NCBI GenBank assembly: GCA_964641215.1
Contig: CAZXKD010000059.1
Span: 1 to 14,885 of the forward strand
DNA from: 13-1-40CM-70-15 sp964641215
GTDB lineage: Bacteria; Gemmatimonadota; Gemmatimonadetes; Gemmatimonadales; GWC2-71-9
DNA: 14,885 nt
Direction: 5' to 3'
Shown: piece after piece, positions 6,274 to 12,928 of the stretch
How positions within the stretch are numbered: position 1 is the stretch's first letter
Layout of the letters: each line of letters opens with the position of its first letter
Made by a program: the position numbers and the translations under genes
Notes under the pieces: model-generated
What the model was told of the DNA's origin: nothing
Database searches by the model: none
The model's input: only the letters and a program-made list of their open reading frames with translations

Positions 6274-7488
6274 ATGCCGTTCGCTTCATTGGGGCTCGTC
6301 CCCGAACTCGTTCGCGCCGTGGCCGAGGAAGGCTACGCGCATCCCACTCCCATTCAACAGGAGACCATCCCGCTGGCCCTTCAGGGGCGCGACCTGATCG
6401 GCTCCGCCCAGACCGGGACCGGCAAGACGGCGGCGTTCATGCTGCCGATCCTGCAGCTGCTCGCGCCGGGCCGCGCGCACACGCTCCGCGCGCTGGTGCT
6501 GGCGCCGACCCGGGAGCTTGCCGAGCAAGTGCTGCAGAGCGCGCGCACCTACGGCCGGCACACCCGGCTCAGCGCGGTCGCGATCTACGGCGGGGTGGGG
6601 ATGGAGCCGCAGACCCAGGCGTTGCGCCGCGGCGTGGACATCATCGTGGCGACCCCGGGCCGCCTGCTCGACCACATGGAGCGCGGCCACGTCGACTTCT
6701 CGCGGCTGGAGGTCCTGGTATTGGACGAGGCCGATCGGATGCTCGACATGGGGTTCGCGCCCGACGTGCGCCGCATCTTGCGGGCGTTGCCCACCGAGCG
6801 CCAAACGCTGCTGTTCTCCGCGACGATCTCGCCCGAGGTGGACGCGCTGGCGCGGGCGGCGCTGAACGGCCATGCCTCAGTGGAGATCGGCCGCCGGGCG
6901 CAGGCCGCCGACGGGATCGAGCACGTCATCGTCGCGGTGGACAAGCTGCAGAAGCGGGCGGTGCTGGCGCGGATCCTCCAGGCCAAGCCCGCCGGGCAGA
7001 CGCTGGTGTTCACCCGCACCAAGTACGGGGCGGACAAGCTGACGGCTGCCCTGAAGAAGGAGGGCATCCCGGCGCACGCGCTGCACGGCGACAAGGCGCA
7101 AAGCCACCGCACCCGCACGCTCGACGCGTTCCGGGAGGGAACGGCCGAGATCCTCGTCGCGACCGACATCGCGGCGCGGGGGATCGACGTCGACGGGATC
7201 CGGATGGTGGTGAACTTCGACGTACCCAACGACCCGGAGACCTACGTGCACCGCGTCGGCCGCACGGCCCGGGCGGGGGCGCGCGGCCTGGCCCTCACGC
7301 TGCTCTCCCCTGACGAGTGGCTGGTGATGGCCGACATCGAGAAGCTCATCGGGCAGACGTTCCCGCGGGAAGTGATCGCCGGTTTCGAGCCGTCGGTGGC
7401 GCCGTTGCAGCCGAAACCGGCCCAGCCGGCGGCGGCGCGTCCCTCGCGATCCGTCCGCGGTCGATTCTCGGTTCGCAATCGCAGATAA
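6274..7488 (+). CDS. DEAD-box ATP-dependent RNA helicase, RhlE-like
   Basis: A 404-residue protein with the full set of DEAD-box motifs in order: Q motif (GYAHPTPIQ, 20-28), Walker A (AQTGTGKT, 45-52), PTRELA, TPGRLLDHM, DEAD (151-154), SAT (182-184), VFTRTKYGADKL, ATDIAARGIDV and HRVGRTARAG (326-335). It unwinds short RNA duplexes using ATP, and relatives act in ribosome assembly, mRNA decay and cold adaptation. The C-terminal tail after about residue 370 is short, Pro/Ala-rich and ends in a basic cluster, as in RhlE-type helicases. The ATG has AGGAG 5 bases upstream. A possible promoter and structured leader lie at 6037-6146, broken by the N gap. It converges on citrate synthase. The rhlE symbol is not assigned because orthology cannot be shown here. 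Confidence 0.95.
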   Translation: MPFASLGLVPELVRAVAEEGYAHPTPIQQETIPLALQGRDLIGSAQTGTGKTAAFMLPILQLLAPGRAHTLRALVLAPTRELAEQVLQSARTYGRHTRLSAVAIYGGVGMEPQTQALRRGVDIIVATPGRLLDHMERGHVDFSRLEVLVLDEADRMLDMGFAPDVRRILRALPTERQTLLFSATISPEVDALARAALNGHASVEIGRRAQAADGIEHVIVAVDKLQKRAVLARILQAKPAGQTLVFTRTKYGADKLTAALKKEGIPAHALHGDKAQSHRTRTLDAFREGTAEILVATDIAARGIDVDGIRMVVNFDVPNDPETYVHRVGRTARAGARGLALTLLSPDEWLVMADIEKLIGQTFPREVIAGFEPSVAPLQPKPAQPAAARPSRSVRGRFSVRNRR

Positions 7489-7490
7489 CT

Positions 7491-7510
7491 GCGTCGATTT
7501 CCCTCGACGC
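7491..7510. terminator. hairpin between convergent helicase and citrate synthase
   Basis: GCGTCGA (7491-7497) and TCGACGC (7504-7510) form a perfect 7-bp stem with a TTTCCC loop. It fills the 23-base space between the stop codons of the helicase (+) and citrate synthase (-). No strong U-tract follows directly, so efficiency is uncertain. Confidence 0.45.
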
Positions 7511-7511
7511 C

Positions 7512-8801
7512 TTAGGTGCGTTTTTCGATGGGCAGGTAATCCCGCACGGGGCTCCCGATGTACACCTGCCGGGGTCTGGCGATCTTCTGCTCCTTGTCCA
7601 GCAGCATCTCCTGCCACTGCGCGAGCCAGCCGGGCGTGCGCCCGATGGCGAAAAGGACCGGGAACATCTCGACCGGGAAGCGCATCGCCTCGTAGATGAT
7701 CCCCGAGTAAAAGTCCACGTTCGGGTACAACTTCCGTGAGACGAAGTAATCGTCTTGGAGCGCGATGCGCTCCAGCTCCACGGCGATTTCGATGAGCGGG
7801 TTCTTACCCGTCACGTCGAACACTTCGTCGGCGACGCGCTTGATGATGCGGGCACGGGGGTCGTAGTTCTTGTAGATGCGGTGCCCGAACCCCATCAGCC
7901 GCACCTCGCCGTTCTTCACACGCTGGATGTAGGCGGGGATGTTCTCCCGTGCGCCGATCTCCCGCAGCATCCGCAAGACTTCCTCATTCGCCCCTCCGTG
8001 CAAGGGGCCGTACAGGGCGGCCGCTGCAGCCGCCATCGCCGAGTAGGGGTCGGCGTGCGACGAGCCCACGCCGCGCATGGCGCTGGTGGAGCAGTTCTGC
8101 TCGTGGTCCGCGTGCAGGATGAACAGCACGTCGAGCGCGCGCTCCAGCGTCGCGTTCGGCTGGTATTTCACCTCCGTCGCCTTGAACATCATGTTGAGGA
8201 AATTGCCCGTATAGCTCAGGTCGTTGTCCGGATACGCGTACGGCATCCCGACCGAATGCCGGTGGGCGAACGCCGCCAGGGTCGGCGTCTTGGCGATGAG
8301 CCGGAAGATCTGGTCGCGGCGCGACGCCTCGTCGGCGATGTGCTTGGCCGCCGGATAGAACGTCGACAGCGCGGCCACCGTGCTCACGAACATCCCCATC
8401 GGGTGCGCGTCGTGGTGGAAGCCGTCGATGAACTTCTTGATGTTCTCGTGGAGGATGGTGTGGTGGGTGATGTTGTACGTCCACGCGTCCAGCTCGCTCG
8501 CCGAGGGCAGCTCCCCGTGCAGCAGCAGGTAGGCGGTCTCCAGGAACGTGCTCTTCTCCGCCAGCTGCTCGATCGGGTAGCCTCGATACTGCAGGATGCC
8601 CTGGTCGCCGTCGATGTAGCTGACGGCGCTGCGGCACGAGGCGGTGTTCATGTAGGCGGGATCGTAGCTCATCAGACCGAGATCGTCGGCCGACACTTTG
8701 ATCTGCCTCAGGTCCGTCGCCCGGATCGTCCCATCCTGGATGGGAACCTCGTAGCTTTTCCCGGTGCGCTGGTCCGTGATGGTGAGCGAATCTTTCGGCA
8801 C
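7512..8801 (-). CDS. gltA: citrate synthase
   Basis: It condenses acetyl-CoA and oxaloacetate to citrate, the entry step of the TCA cycle. From GTG 8801 the protein has 429 residues, like E. coli GltA (427). The three catalytic residues are His268 (GPLHGGANEE), His307 (GFGHRIYKNYDPRA) and Asp363 (YPNVDFYSG). Family blocks such as NTASCRSAVSYIDGDQGIL and HADHEQNCSTS are clear. The segment that in E. coli carries the NADH-sensing cysteine reads KATEVKYQPN and lacks that Cys. The open frame reaches ATG 8849 (445 residues). I prefer GTG 8801 because a good promoter (-35 8859-8854, -10 8835-8830) would start transcription near 8823, inside the longer form, and because the extra 16 residues look unlike the family N-terminus. 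No Shine-Dalgarno is visible for either start. Confidence 0.95.
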   Translation of the reverse strand: MPKDSLTITDQRTGKSYEVPIQDGTIRATDLRQIKVSADDLGLMSYDPAYMNTASCRSAVSYIDGDQGILQYRGYPIEQLAEKSTFLETAYLLLHGELPSASELDAWTYNITHHTILHENIKKFIDGFHHDAHPMGMFVSTVAALSTFYPAAKHIADEASRRDQIFRLIAKTPTLAAFAHRHSVGMPYAYPDNDLSYTGNFLNMMFKATEVKYQPNATLERALDVLFILHADHEQNCSTSAMRGVGSSHADPYSAMAAAAAALYGPLHGGANEEVLRMLREIGARENIPAYIQRVKNGEVRLMGFGHRIYKNYDPRARIIKRVADEVFDVTGKNPLIEIAVELERIALQDDYFVSRKLYPNVDFYSGIIYEAMRFPVEMFPVLFAIGRTPGWLAQWQEMLLDKEQKIARPRQVYIGSPVRDYLPIEKRT

Positions 8802-8829
8802 GGGTGGGGCTCGGAAATTGGGTCGGTGG

Positions 8830-8859
8830 AAGATAGTGGCTGGAGCCATCAGCTGTCAG
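8830..8859 (-). promoter_or_regulatory. sigma70-type promoter for citrate synthase
   Basis: On the minus strand CTGACA (8859-8854) is separated by 18 bases from TATCTT (8835-8830). The predicted start is near 8823, giving a 22-base leader to GTG 8801. The -35 lies within the inverted repeat that flanks the intergenic region. Confidence 0.55.
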
Positions 8860-8948
8860 CCATCATGACGGGGACTGGGGAATGGGGAATGGCGCGACGA
8901 CGTTCTGACCCGATTCACCTTTCCCTGTCGTGACGGCTGATGGCTGAC
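8855..8948. repeat. intergenic inverted repeat flanking divergent promoters
   Basis: GTCAGCCATCA (8855-8865) and TGATGGCTGAC (8938-8948) are perfect 11-base inverted copies about 70 bases apart. TC-A/G-TGACGG occurs as a direct repeat at 8863-8871 and 8928-8936. The right arm is itself a tandem of GGCTGA-type heptamers. The arms supply or abut the -35 boxes of both divergent genes, so this may be a repeat family that carries promoters, or an operator pair. Confidence 0.7.
8870..8892. repeat. short tandem heptamer repeat (GGGGAAT type)
   Basis: About three imperfect copies of a seven-base unit (GGGGACT, GGGGAAT, GGGGAAT, then GG) lie between the arms of the inverted repeat. They resemble the short tandemly repeated heptamers known from cyanobacterial intergenic DNA. 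There is no coding evidence here. Confidence 0.7.
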
Positions 8949-8958
8949 GACTTATCTT
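8930..8958 (+). promoter_or_regulatory. promoter for the PRTase-like gene, possibly leaderless
   Basis: GTGACG (8930-8935), a 17-base spacer and TATCTT (8953-8958) make a good promoter. Only six bases (AGGGCC) separate the -10 from the ATG at 8965, so transcription should start at or next to the start codon. That fits a leaderless mRNA and the absence of a clear Shine-Dalgarno. Confidence 0.5.
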
Positions 8959-8964
8959 AGGGCC

Positions 8965-9621
8965 ATGCCGGAACCGGCGGGCCGATCCAGTCTCTACCCC
9001 ACCAAATCGAGCGCCGGGGCGCTGCTCGGTCAGCAGCTCGCCGCGCGCGGCTACACCTCCTGCATCCTGCTGGGCATCACGCCGGATGGTGTGGAAGTGG
9101 CCGCACATGCGGCCCGGGCGATGGGCACGCCGTTCGACGTGCTGGTGGCCGCGTTCATCCGTCTCGGCTCCAACCTCGCCCCCATCGGCGCCATGGCCGA
9201 AGACTCACCGGCCGAAATGGATCCCGACTTTCAGCCGGGGATGAATCTGCTCGAGAAGCTGCAATCGGCGATCGACGAGTCGCGCGCCCGCGTCCACCAG
9301 GACCTGGTCCTGTACCGGACGCATCGGCCGGTGAAGAAGCTCGAGGGCCGCGCGAGCGTGATCGTCGACGGCCACGTGATCTATCCCTGGAAGGTCCTCG
9401 CGGCCGCGAAGGCCGCCGAGCGGCTGGGCGCGCGCCAGGTCGCGATCGCCGCGCCCGTGGCCACCGAAGCGGCCGCCGAACGGATCCGCGCCCGCCAGTA
9501 CCCGCTCATCTGCCCGTCGCTGGTGGTGGACCCTCAGGGACACCCCTCGCCCTTTGGCGACGCCGTGGGGGACACGCCCGAGCGACTGAAGAGCATCATT
9601 ATCGCACACCAAGCAGCGTAG
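8965..9621 (+). CDS. phosphoribosyltransferase-like protein with degenerate active site
   Basis: A 218-residue cytoplasmic protein whose outline follows the type I phosphoribosyltransferase-like proteins often annotated simply as phosphoribosyltransferase: an opening like FxxxxxAGxxLAxxL (SSAGALLGQQLAARG), a GITPDGVEVA strand-turn in place of the usual GVPRGGVPVA, then LAPIGAMAED and a late VAIAAPVAT strand. The PRPP-binding loop, normally VDDGxATGxT, here reads VDGHVIYPWKV (134-144), so the acidic pair and the TGxT turn are gone. It is therefore unlikely to be a normal PRPP-dependent enzyme. It could bind another ligand or have a regulatory role. The family call rests on the overall pattern only. 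The ATG at 8965 is supported by the promoter placed just upstream. Confidence 0.6.
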   Translation: MPEPAGRSSLYPTKSSAGALLGQQLAARGYTSCILLGITPDGVEVAAHAARAMGTPFDVLVAAFIRLGSNLAPIGAMAEDSPAEMDPDFQPGMNLLEKLQSAIDESRARVHQDLVLYRTHRPVKKLEGRASVIVDGHVIYPWKVLAAAKAAERLGARQVAIAAPVATEAAAERIRARQYPLICPSLVVDPQGHPSPFGDAVGDTPERLKSIIIAHQAA

Positions 9622-9625
9622 AGGC

Positions 9626-9649
9626 AGACGGTCCCGCCCCCACCCGTCT
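9626..9649. terminator. weak hairpin between convergent genes
   Basis: AGACGG (9626-9631) can pair with CCGTCT at 9644-9649, the first unit of the neighbouring octamer array, and equally well with later units. The stem is only 6 bp with a 12-base GC-rich loop and no U-tract, so a terminator role is tentative. Confidence 0.25.
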
Positions 9650-9675
9650 AACCGTCTAACCGCCTAACCGTCTAG
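9644..9675. repeat. tandem octamer array CCGTCTAA x4
   Basis: Four units in a row read CCGTCTAA, CCGTCTAA, CCGCCTAA and CCGTCTAG. The array lies between two convergent genes and runs into the 3' end of the acyl-CoA dehydrogenase gene, supplying its TAG stop (9666-9664) and the last few codons (Leu-Asp-Gly). Confidence 0.85.
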
Positions 9676-11538
9676 TTCAACCATCCCCTGTTCCAGCCAC
9701 AGGTGCTCACCTCTGAGGACCTCCTGGGCGAGCCGATACGTGCGCACGTCCTCGTTGCGCCACAACTCCTTGAACTTGGGCTGCACCCGGCCGCGCGCCT
9801 GGCGGCAGAACAGGTCCGCCATCTGCACGGCCTGGCGGCCCGCGGCCGGGTCCTTCTTGAGCAGCCACCGCGCCCGCGCGCAGGTCGCCGCCATGGCGAA
9901 CAGCTCGGCGCCGACATCCACCAGGCGGAACAGCACGGCCTGTCGGTACTCGAGCTTGGGGCCGAACCGGATCATCGAGTAGAACACCCGGAGGGCGAGT
10001 CGCCGTGAGGCCCGGGCCACGAACCGTACGTGAGGCGCGAGGGGTCCGAAGCCGGCATGGGTGGGCCACCAGTTCCACCCGATCCATCGGGTCGGGAGCC
10101 ACCGGCCGTAGAACAGCAGCGACCGGAATGCCGCCACGGCGCGCTGGCCGAGTGTCTTCCCCGGCAGGACCACATCCCCCGCGACCTCGAGGTGCTTGTC
10201 CAACGCCTCACGGGCGATGAAGAGGTGCATGATCTCGCTCGAGCCCTCGAAGATCAAGTTGATGCGGAAGTCGCGCATGATGCGCTCGACGGGAACCGGT
10301 TTCTCTCCGCGCGCGCGCAAGGAGTCGGCGGTCTCATAGCCCCGGCCGCCTCGGATCTGCACGGTGTCGTCGATGATGCGCCACCCCGCCTCGGAGTTGT
10401 ACAGCTTGGCGATCGCCGCTTCCAGGCGGATGTCGTACCCGCCGCGCTCGGCCATCAGCCCGGACAGCTCGGCCACGGCTTCCATGGCGAAGGTGTTCGC
10501 GGCCATGGTGCCGATCTTCTGGGCGATGGCGTCGTGCTTGCCGATCGGCCGGCCCCATTGGATGCGCTCGTTGGACCACTCGCGCGACATCTCGAGACAG
10601 CGTTTGCCGGCCGCGACCGACGAAATCGGCAGCGTGAGCCGCCCCGTGTTCAGCGTGATGAGCGCGAGCTTGAGACCCTTGCCCTCGCCCCACAGCACGT
10701 TCTCCTGAGGCACGCGCACGTCGGAGAAGTGCATGACGCCGTTGTAGATCGCCTTCAGGCCCATGAAATGGCAGCGGTGCTTCACCGTGACTCCGGGCCA
10801 ATCGGTCTCAACGATGAACGCGGTGATCTGCCGTTTCTCCTTGCCGTTCACGATCTTCGAGGGCGTCCGCGCCATCACGACCAGCAGCTCGGCCTTCGTC
10901 CCGTTGGTGCACCACAGTTTCTCGCCGTTCAGAATCCAGGCCTGCCCATCGTCGCTGGGCACCGCCGAGGTCTCCATGGCCGCCGGGTCCGAGCCGACAC
11001 CCGGCTCGGTCAGCGCGAATGCGGAGATCGCGCCTTTCGCCAGGCGCGGGAGGTACTGCTTCTTCTGGGTTTCGTTGCCGAACATCTTGAGAGGGCCCGG
11101 CACGCCGATCGATTGGTGCGCCGAAAGCAAGGCGGTGATGGAGCCGTCGATTGACGAGACCAGCTCGATCGCCTTCATGTACGAGAGCTGCGAGAGCCCG
11201 AGCCCGCCGTACTCGCGGGGGATCTTGATCCCGAACGCGCCCAGATCCCGCAGCCCCTGGATCACGTGCTCCGGGATTTCACCCTCCCGGTCGATCTGAT
11301 CGGAGTCGACCTGCTGGCGCAGGAACCGCTCCAGCTTCTCGAGAAACGGCTTGGCGCGAGCGATCTCGTCGGGGTCCTGTTCCGGATAGGGATGGAGCAG
11401 ATCCATCCGGAGTGTGCCGAGAAACAGGTCGCGGACGAAGCTCGGCGCGGACCATTCCTGCTCCCGCGCCGCTTCGGCGACGGCGCGGGCTTCTTCGGCG
11501 GAGACGGGGCGTTTGGGTTCGGCAGCGGTCGTTGTCAT
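9664..11538 (-). CDS. acyl-CoA dehydrogenase, VLCAD-like with C-terminal extension
   Basis: This flavoprotein catalyses the first, FAD-dependent alpha,beta-desaturation of fatty acyl-CoA in beta-oxidation. The 624 residues comprise a leading segment of about 65 residues, the acyl-CoA dehydrogenase core (about 66-460) and a C-terminal extension of about 165 residues, an architecture like mitochondrial VLCAD/ACAD9 that suggests long-chain substrates and membrane association. Visible motifs are FALTEPGVGSD (about 170, flavin/substrate binding), the VQIRGGRGYE segment and the catalytic base Glu431 in IFEGSSEIM. The extension has an aromatic stretch (WLPTRWIGWNWW) that could touch the membrane. 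The ATG at 11538 lies only six bases after a TAGATT -10, so the mRNA may be leaderless. No other beta-oxidation genes are nearby. The last codons lie within a tandem octamer array. Confidence 0.93.
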   Translation of the reverse strand: MTTTAAEPKRPVSAEEARAVAEAAREQEWSAPSFVRDLFLGTLRMDLLHPYPEQDPDEIARAKPFLEKLERFLRQQVDSDQIDREGEIPEHVIQGLRDLGAFGIKIPREYGGLGLSQLSYMKAIELVSSIDGSITALLSAHQSIGVPGPLKMFGNETQKKQYLPRLAKGAISAFALTEPGVGSDPAAMETSAVPSDDGQAWILNGEKLWCTNGTKAELLVVMARTPSKIVNGKEKRQITAFIVETDWPGVTVKHRCHFMGLKAIYNGVMHFSDVRVPQENVLWGEGKGLKLALITLNTGRLTLPISSVAAGKRCLEMSREWSNERIQWGRPIGKHDAIAQKIGTMAANTFAMEAVAELSGLMAERGGYDIRLEAAIAKLYNSEAGWRIIDDTVQIRGGRGYETADSLRARGEKPVPVERIMRDFRINLIFEGSSEIMHLFIAREALDKHLEVAGDVVLPGKTLGQRAVAAFRSLLFYGRWLPTRWIGWNWWPTHAGFGPLAPHVRFVARASRRLALRVFYSMIRFGPKLEYRQAVLFRLVDVGAELFAMAATCARARWLLKKDPAAGRQAVQMADLFCRQARGRVQPKFKELWRNEDVRTYRLAQEVLRGEHLWLEQGMVELDG

Positions 11539-11544
11539 ATGCGC

Positions 11545-11550
11545 AATCTA
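11545..11550 (-). promoter_or_regulatory. -10 element of a leaderless acyl-CoA dehydrogenase promoter
   Basis: TAGATT on the minus strand is followed by six bases (GCGCAT) and then the ATG, so the start codon would be at or next to +1. No good -35 is visible. There is no Shine-Dalgarno, in keeping with leaderless translation. Confidence 0.4.
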
Positions 11551-11568
11551 CCCCGGAGCTTCCCGGGG
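11551..11568. promoter_or_regulatory. inverted repeat between divergent promoters, possible operator
   Basis: CCCCGG (11551-11556) and CCGGGG (11563-11568) form a perfect 6-bp inverted repeat with a six-base centre. It directly abuts the -10 of the acyl-CoA dehydrogenase promoter, filling its spacer, and lies 16 bases from the -10 of the divergent amidohydrolase. It could be an operator or only GC-rich chance. Confidence 0.3.
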
Positions 11569-11583
11569 CAGCAGGGGAGGGGC

Positions 11584-11589
11584 TAGATT
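11584..11589 (+). promoter_or_regulatory. -10 element for the second amidohydrolase gene
   Basis: TAGATT on the plus strand predicts a start near 11596 and a 22-base leader that includes GGAG at 11608-11611. No convincing -35 is visible. The hexamer is identical to the divergent -10 on the other strand. Confidence 0.35.
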
Positions 11590-11617
11590 GGCCTCGCTTC
11601 CACATCCGGAGACGCCG

Positions 11618-12928
11618 ATGCGCCACTGGTCCGTCGTGCTGTCCATGGGATTCCTCATGCCTCTCGCGCTGGCCGCGCAGGCGGCCCCGCCCAGCTCTCA
11701 GCCGCCGCCCCAGCAGATTCTCATCAAGGCCGGCCGTTTGATCGACGGCCGTGGCGACCAGGCCCAGGCCAACATCGGGATTCTGGTCGAAGGGGAGCGG
11801 ATCAAGGCGGTCGGCCCGCTCGCGCAGGTGCAGGGACAGGCGCGCACTCCCCGGGTCATCGATTTATCCCAGATGACCGTGCTGCCGGGAATGATCGATG
11901 CGCACACCCACGTTCTGCTCCAGGGTGACCCGACGGCCGAGTCCTACAACCAGCAGCTGTTGTACGAGTCCACTGCCTACCGGGCGATCCTCGCCGCCCG
12001 CAACGCCCGGCTGGCCCTCGAGCACGGCTTCACCACCATGCGCGATGTCGAGACCGAGGGCGCGATGTACGCGGACGTGGACGTGAAGCTCGCCATCAAT
12101 CGGGGCGAGGTGCCCGGCTCGCGGCTGTTCGTCTCGACCCGCGCGATGGCGCCCACGGGGATGTACCCCATCGTGAGCACCAACTGGGAGCTCGAGCTGC
12201 CGCACGGCGTGCAGCCGGTGGACGGCGCGGACGGGGCGCGTCTTGCCGTCCGCGAGCAGGTGGCCCACGGCGCCGACTGGATCAAGTACTACTCCGACCG
12301 GCGCTACTACTTCACGGCCGACAGCGTGCTGCACAGCTGGGTGAACTTCACCGACGAGGAGGCGCGTGCCATCGTGGATGAGGCGCACCGCCTCGGCCGT
12401 CGCGTCGCCTCGCACGCGATCGGCTCCGACGGCATCGCCGCGGCGCTGCGCGCCGGCGTCAACTCCATCGAACACGGCGACGGCTTGACCGACTCACTGC
12501 TCGACGTGCTGGTCGCCAAAGGCGTCTACTGGGTCCCCACGGTCACGGTGTCCCAGTACGTGGCCGGGCCGCGCGGCGGGGTCTGGGGGCCCATGGTCGC
12601 CGCCCAGCGGCGGGCGTTCCAACACGCCCTGCGCAAAGGCGTCAAGATCGTGGCGGGCACCGACGTCGGAGGGTTCCCCTGGACCGAGATCAACCAGGCG
12701 AAAGAGTTCGAGTACTACGTCCAGTACGGCATGACCCCGATGCAGGCGATCAAGTCCGGCACCTCGGTCGCGGCCGAGCTGCTGGGACAGCAGGACAACC
12801 TCGGCGCCGTGGCGCCGGGACTGTTCGCGGATATCGTGGCCGTCGCGGGCGATCCCTTGCGCGACATCACGGAACTCCAGCGCGTCAAGTTCGTTATGAA
12901 GGGTGGCACCGTGTATCTTTCCCAATAG
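11618..12928 (+). CDS. exported metal-dependent amidohydrolase (COG1228-like)
   Basis: A 436-residue protein with a signal peptide (positive MRHW start, hydrophobic core, cleavage likely near AAQA-A). The amidohydrolase TIM barrel keeps the complete set of expected metal ligands: His96 and His98 in DAHTHV, the candidate carboxylated Lys223 (ADWIKYY), His266 (VASHAIG), His286 (IEHGDG) and Asp349 (GTDVGG). It ends with the usual family closing segment (APGLFADIVAVAGDPL). Related proteins are imidazolonepropionase-like or prolidase-like hydrolases that cut amide or peptide bonds; the substrate cannot be named. The ATG at 11618 has GGAG six bases upstream and starts the signal peptide. The longer open frame from 11414 overlaps the divergent gene and is not used. 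The stop overlaps the next start by one base (TAGTG), which points to a two-gene operon with the PIG-L gene. Confidence 0.92.
   Translation: MRHWSVVLSMGFLMPLALAAQAAPPSSQPPPQQILIKAGRLIDGRGDQAQANIGILVEGERIKAVGPLAQVQGQARTPRVIDLSQMTVLPGMIDAHTHVLLQGDPTAESYNQQLLYESTAYRAILAARNARLALEHGFTTMRDVETEGAMYADVDVKLAINRGEVPGSRLFVSTRAMAPTGMYPIVSTNWELELPHGVQPVDGADGARLAVREQVAHGADWIKYYSDRRYYFTADSVLHSWVNFTDEEARAIVDEAHRLGRRVASHAIGSDGIAAALRAGVNSIEHGDGLTDSLLDVLVAKGVYWVPTVTVSQYVAGPRGGVWGPMVAAQRRAFQHALRKGVKIVAGTDVGGFPWTEINQAKEFEYYVQYGMTPMQAIKSGTSVAAELLGQQDNLGAVAPGLFADIVAVAGDPLRDITELQRVKFVMKGGTVYLSQ

Noticed and set aside
8870..9675. CRISPR-like reading of the tandem repeats
   Set aside because: The units are 7-8 bases with no spacers and no cas genes in the window.
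10030..11154. Plus-strand open frame of 374 codons opposite the acyl-CoA dehydrogenase
   Set aside because: The minus strand encodes an unmistakable acyl-CoA dehydrogenase here; the plus frame is a high-GC shadow.
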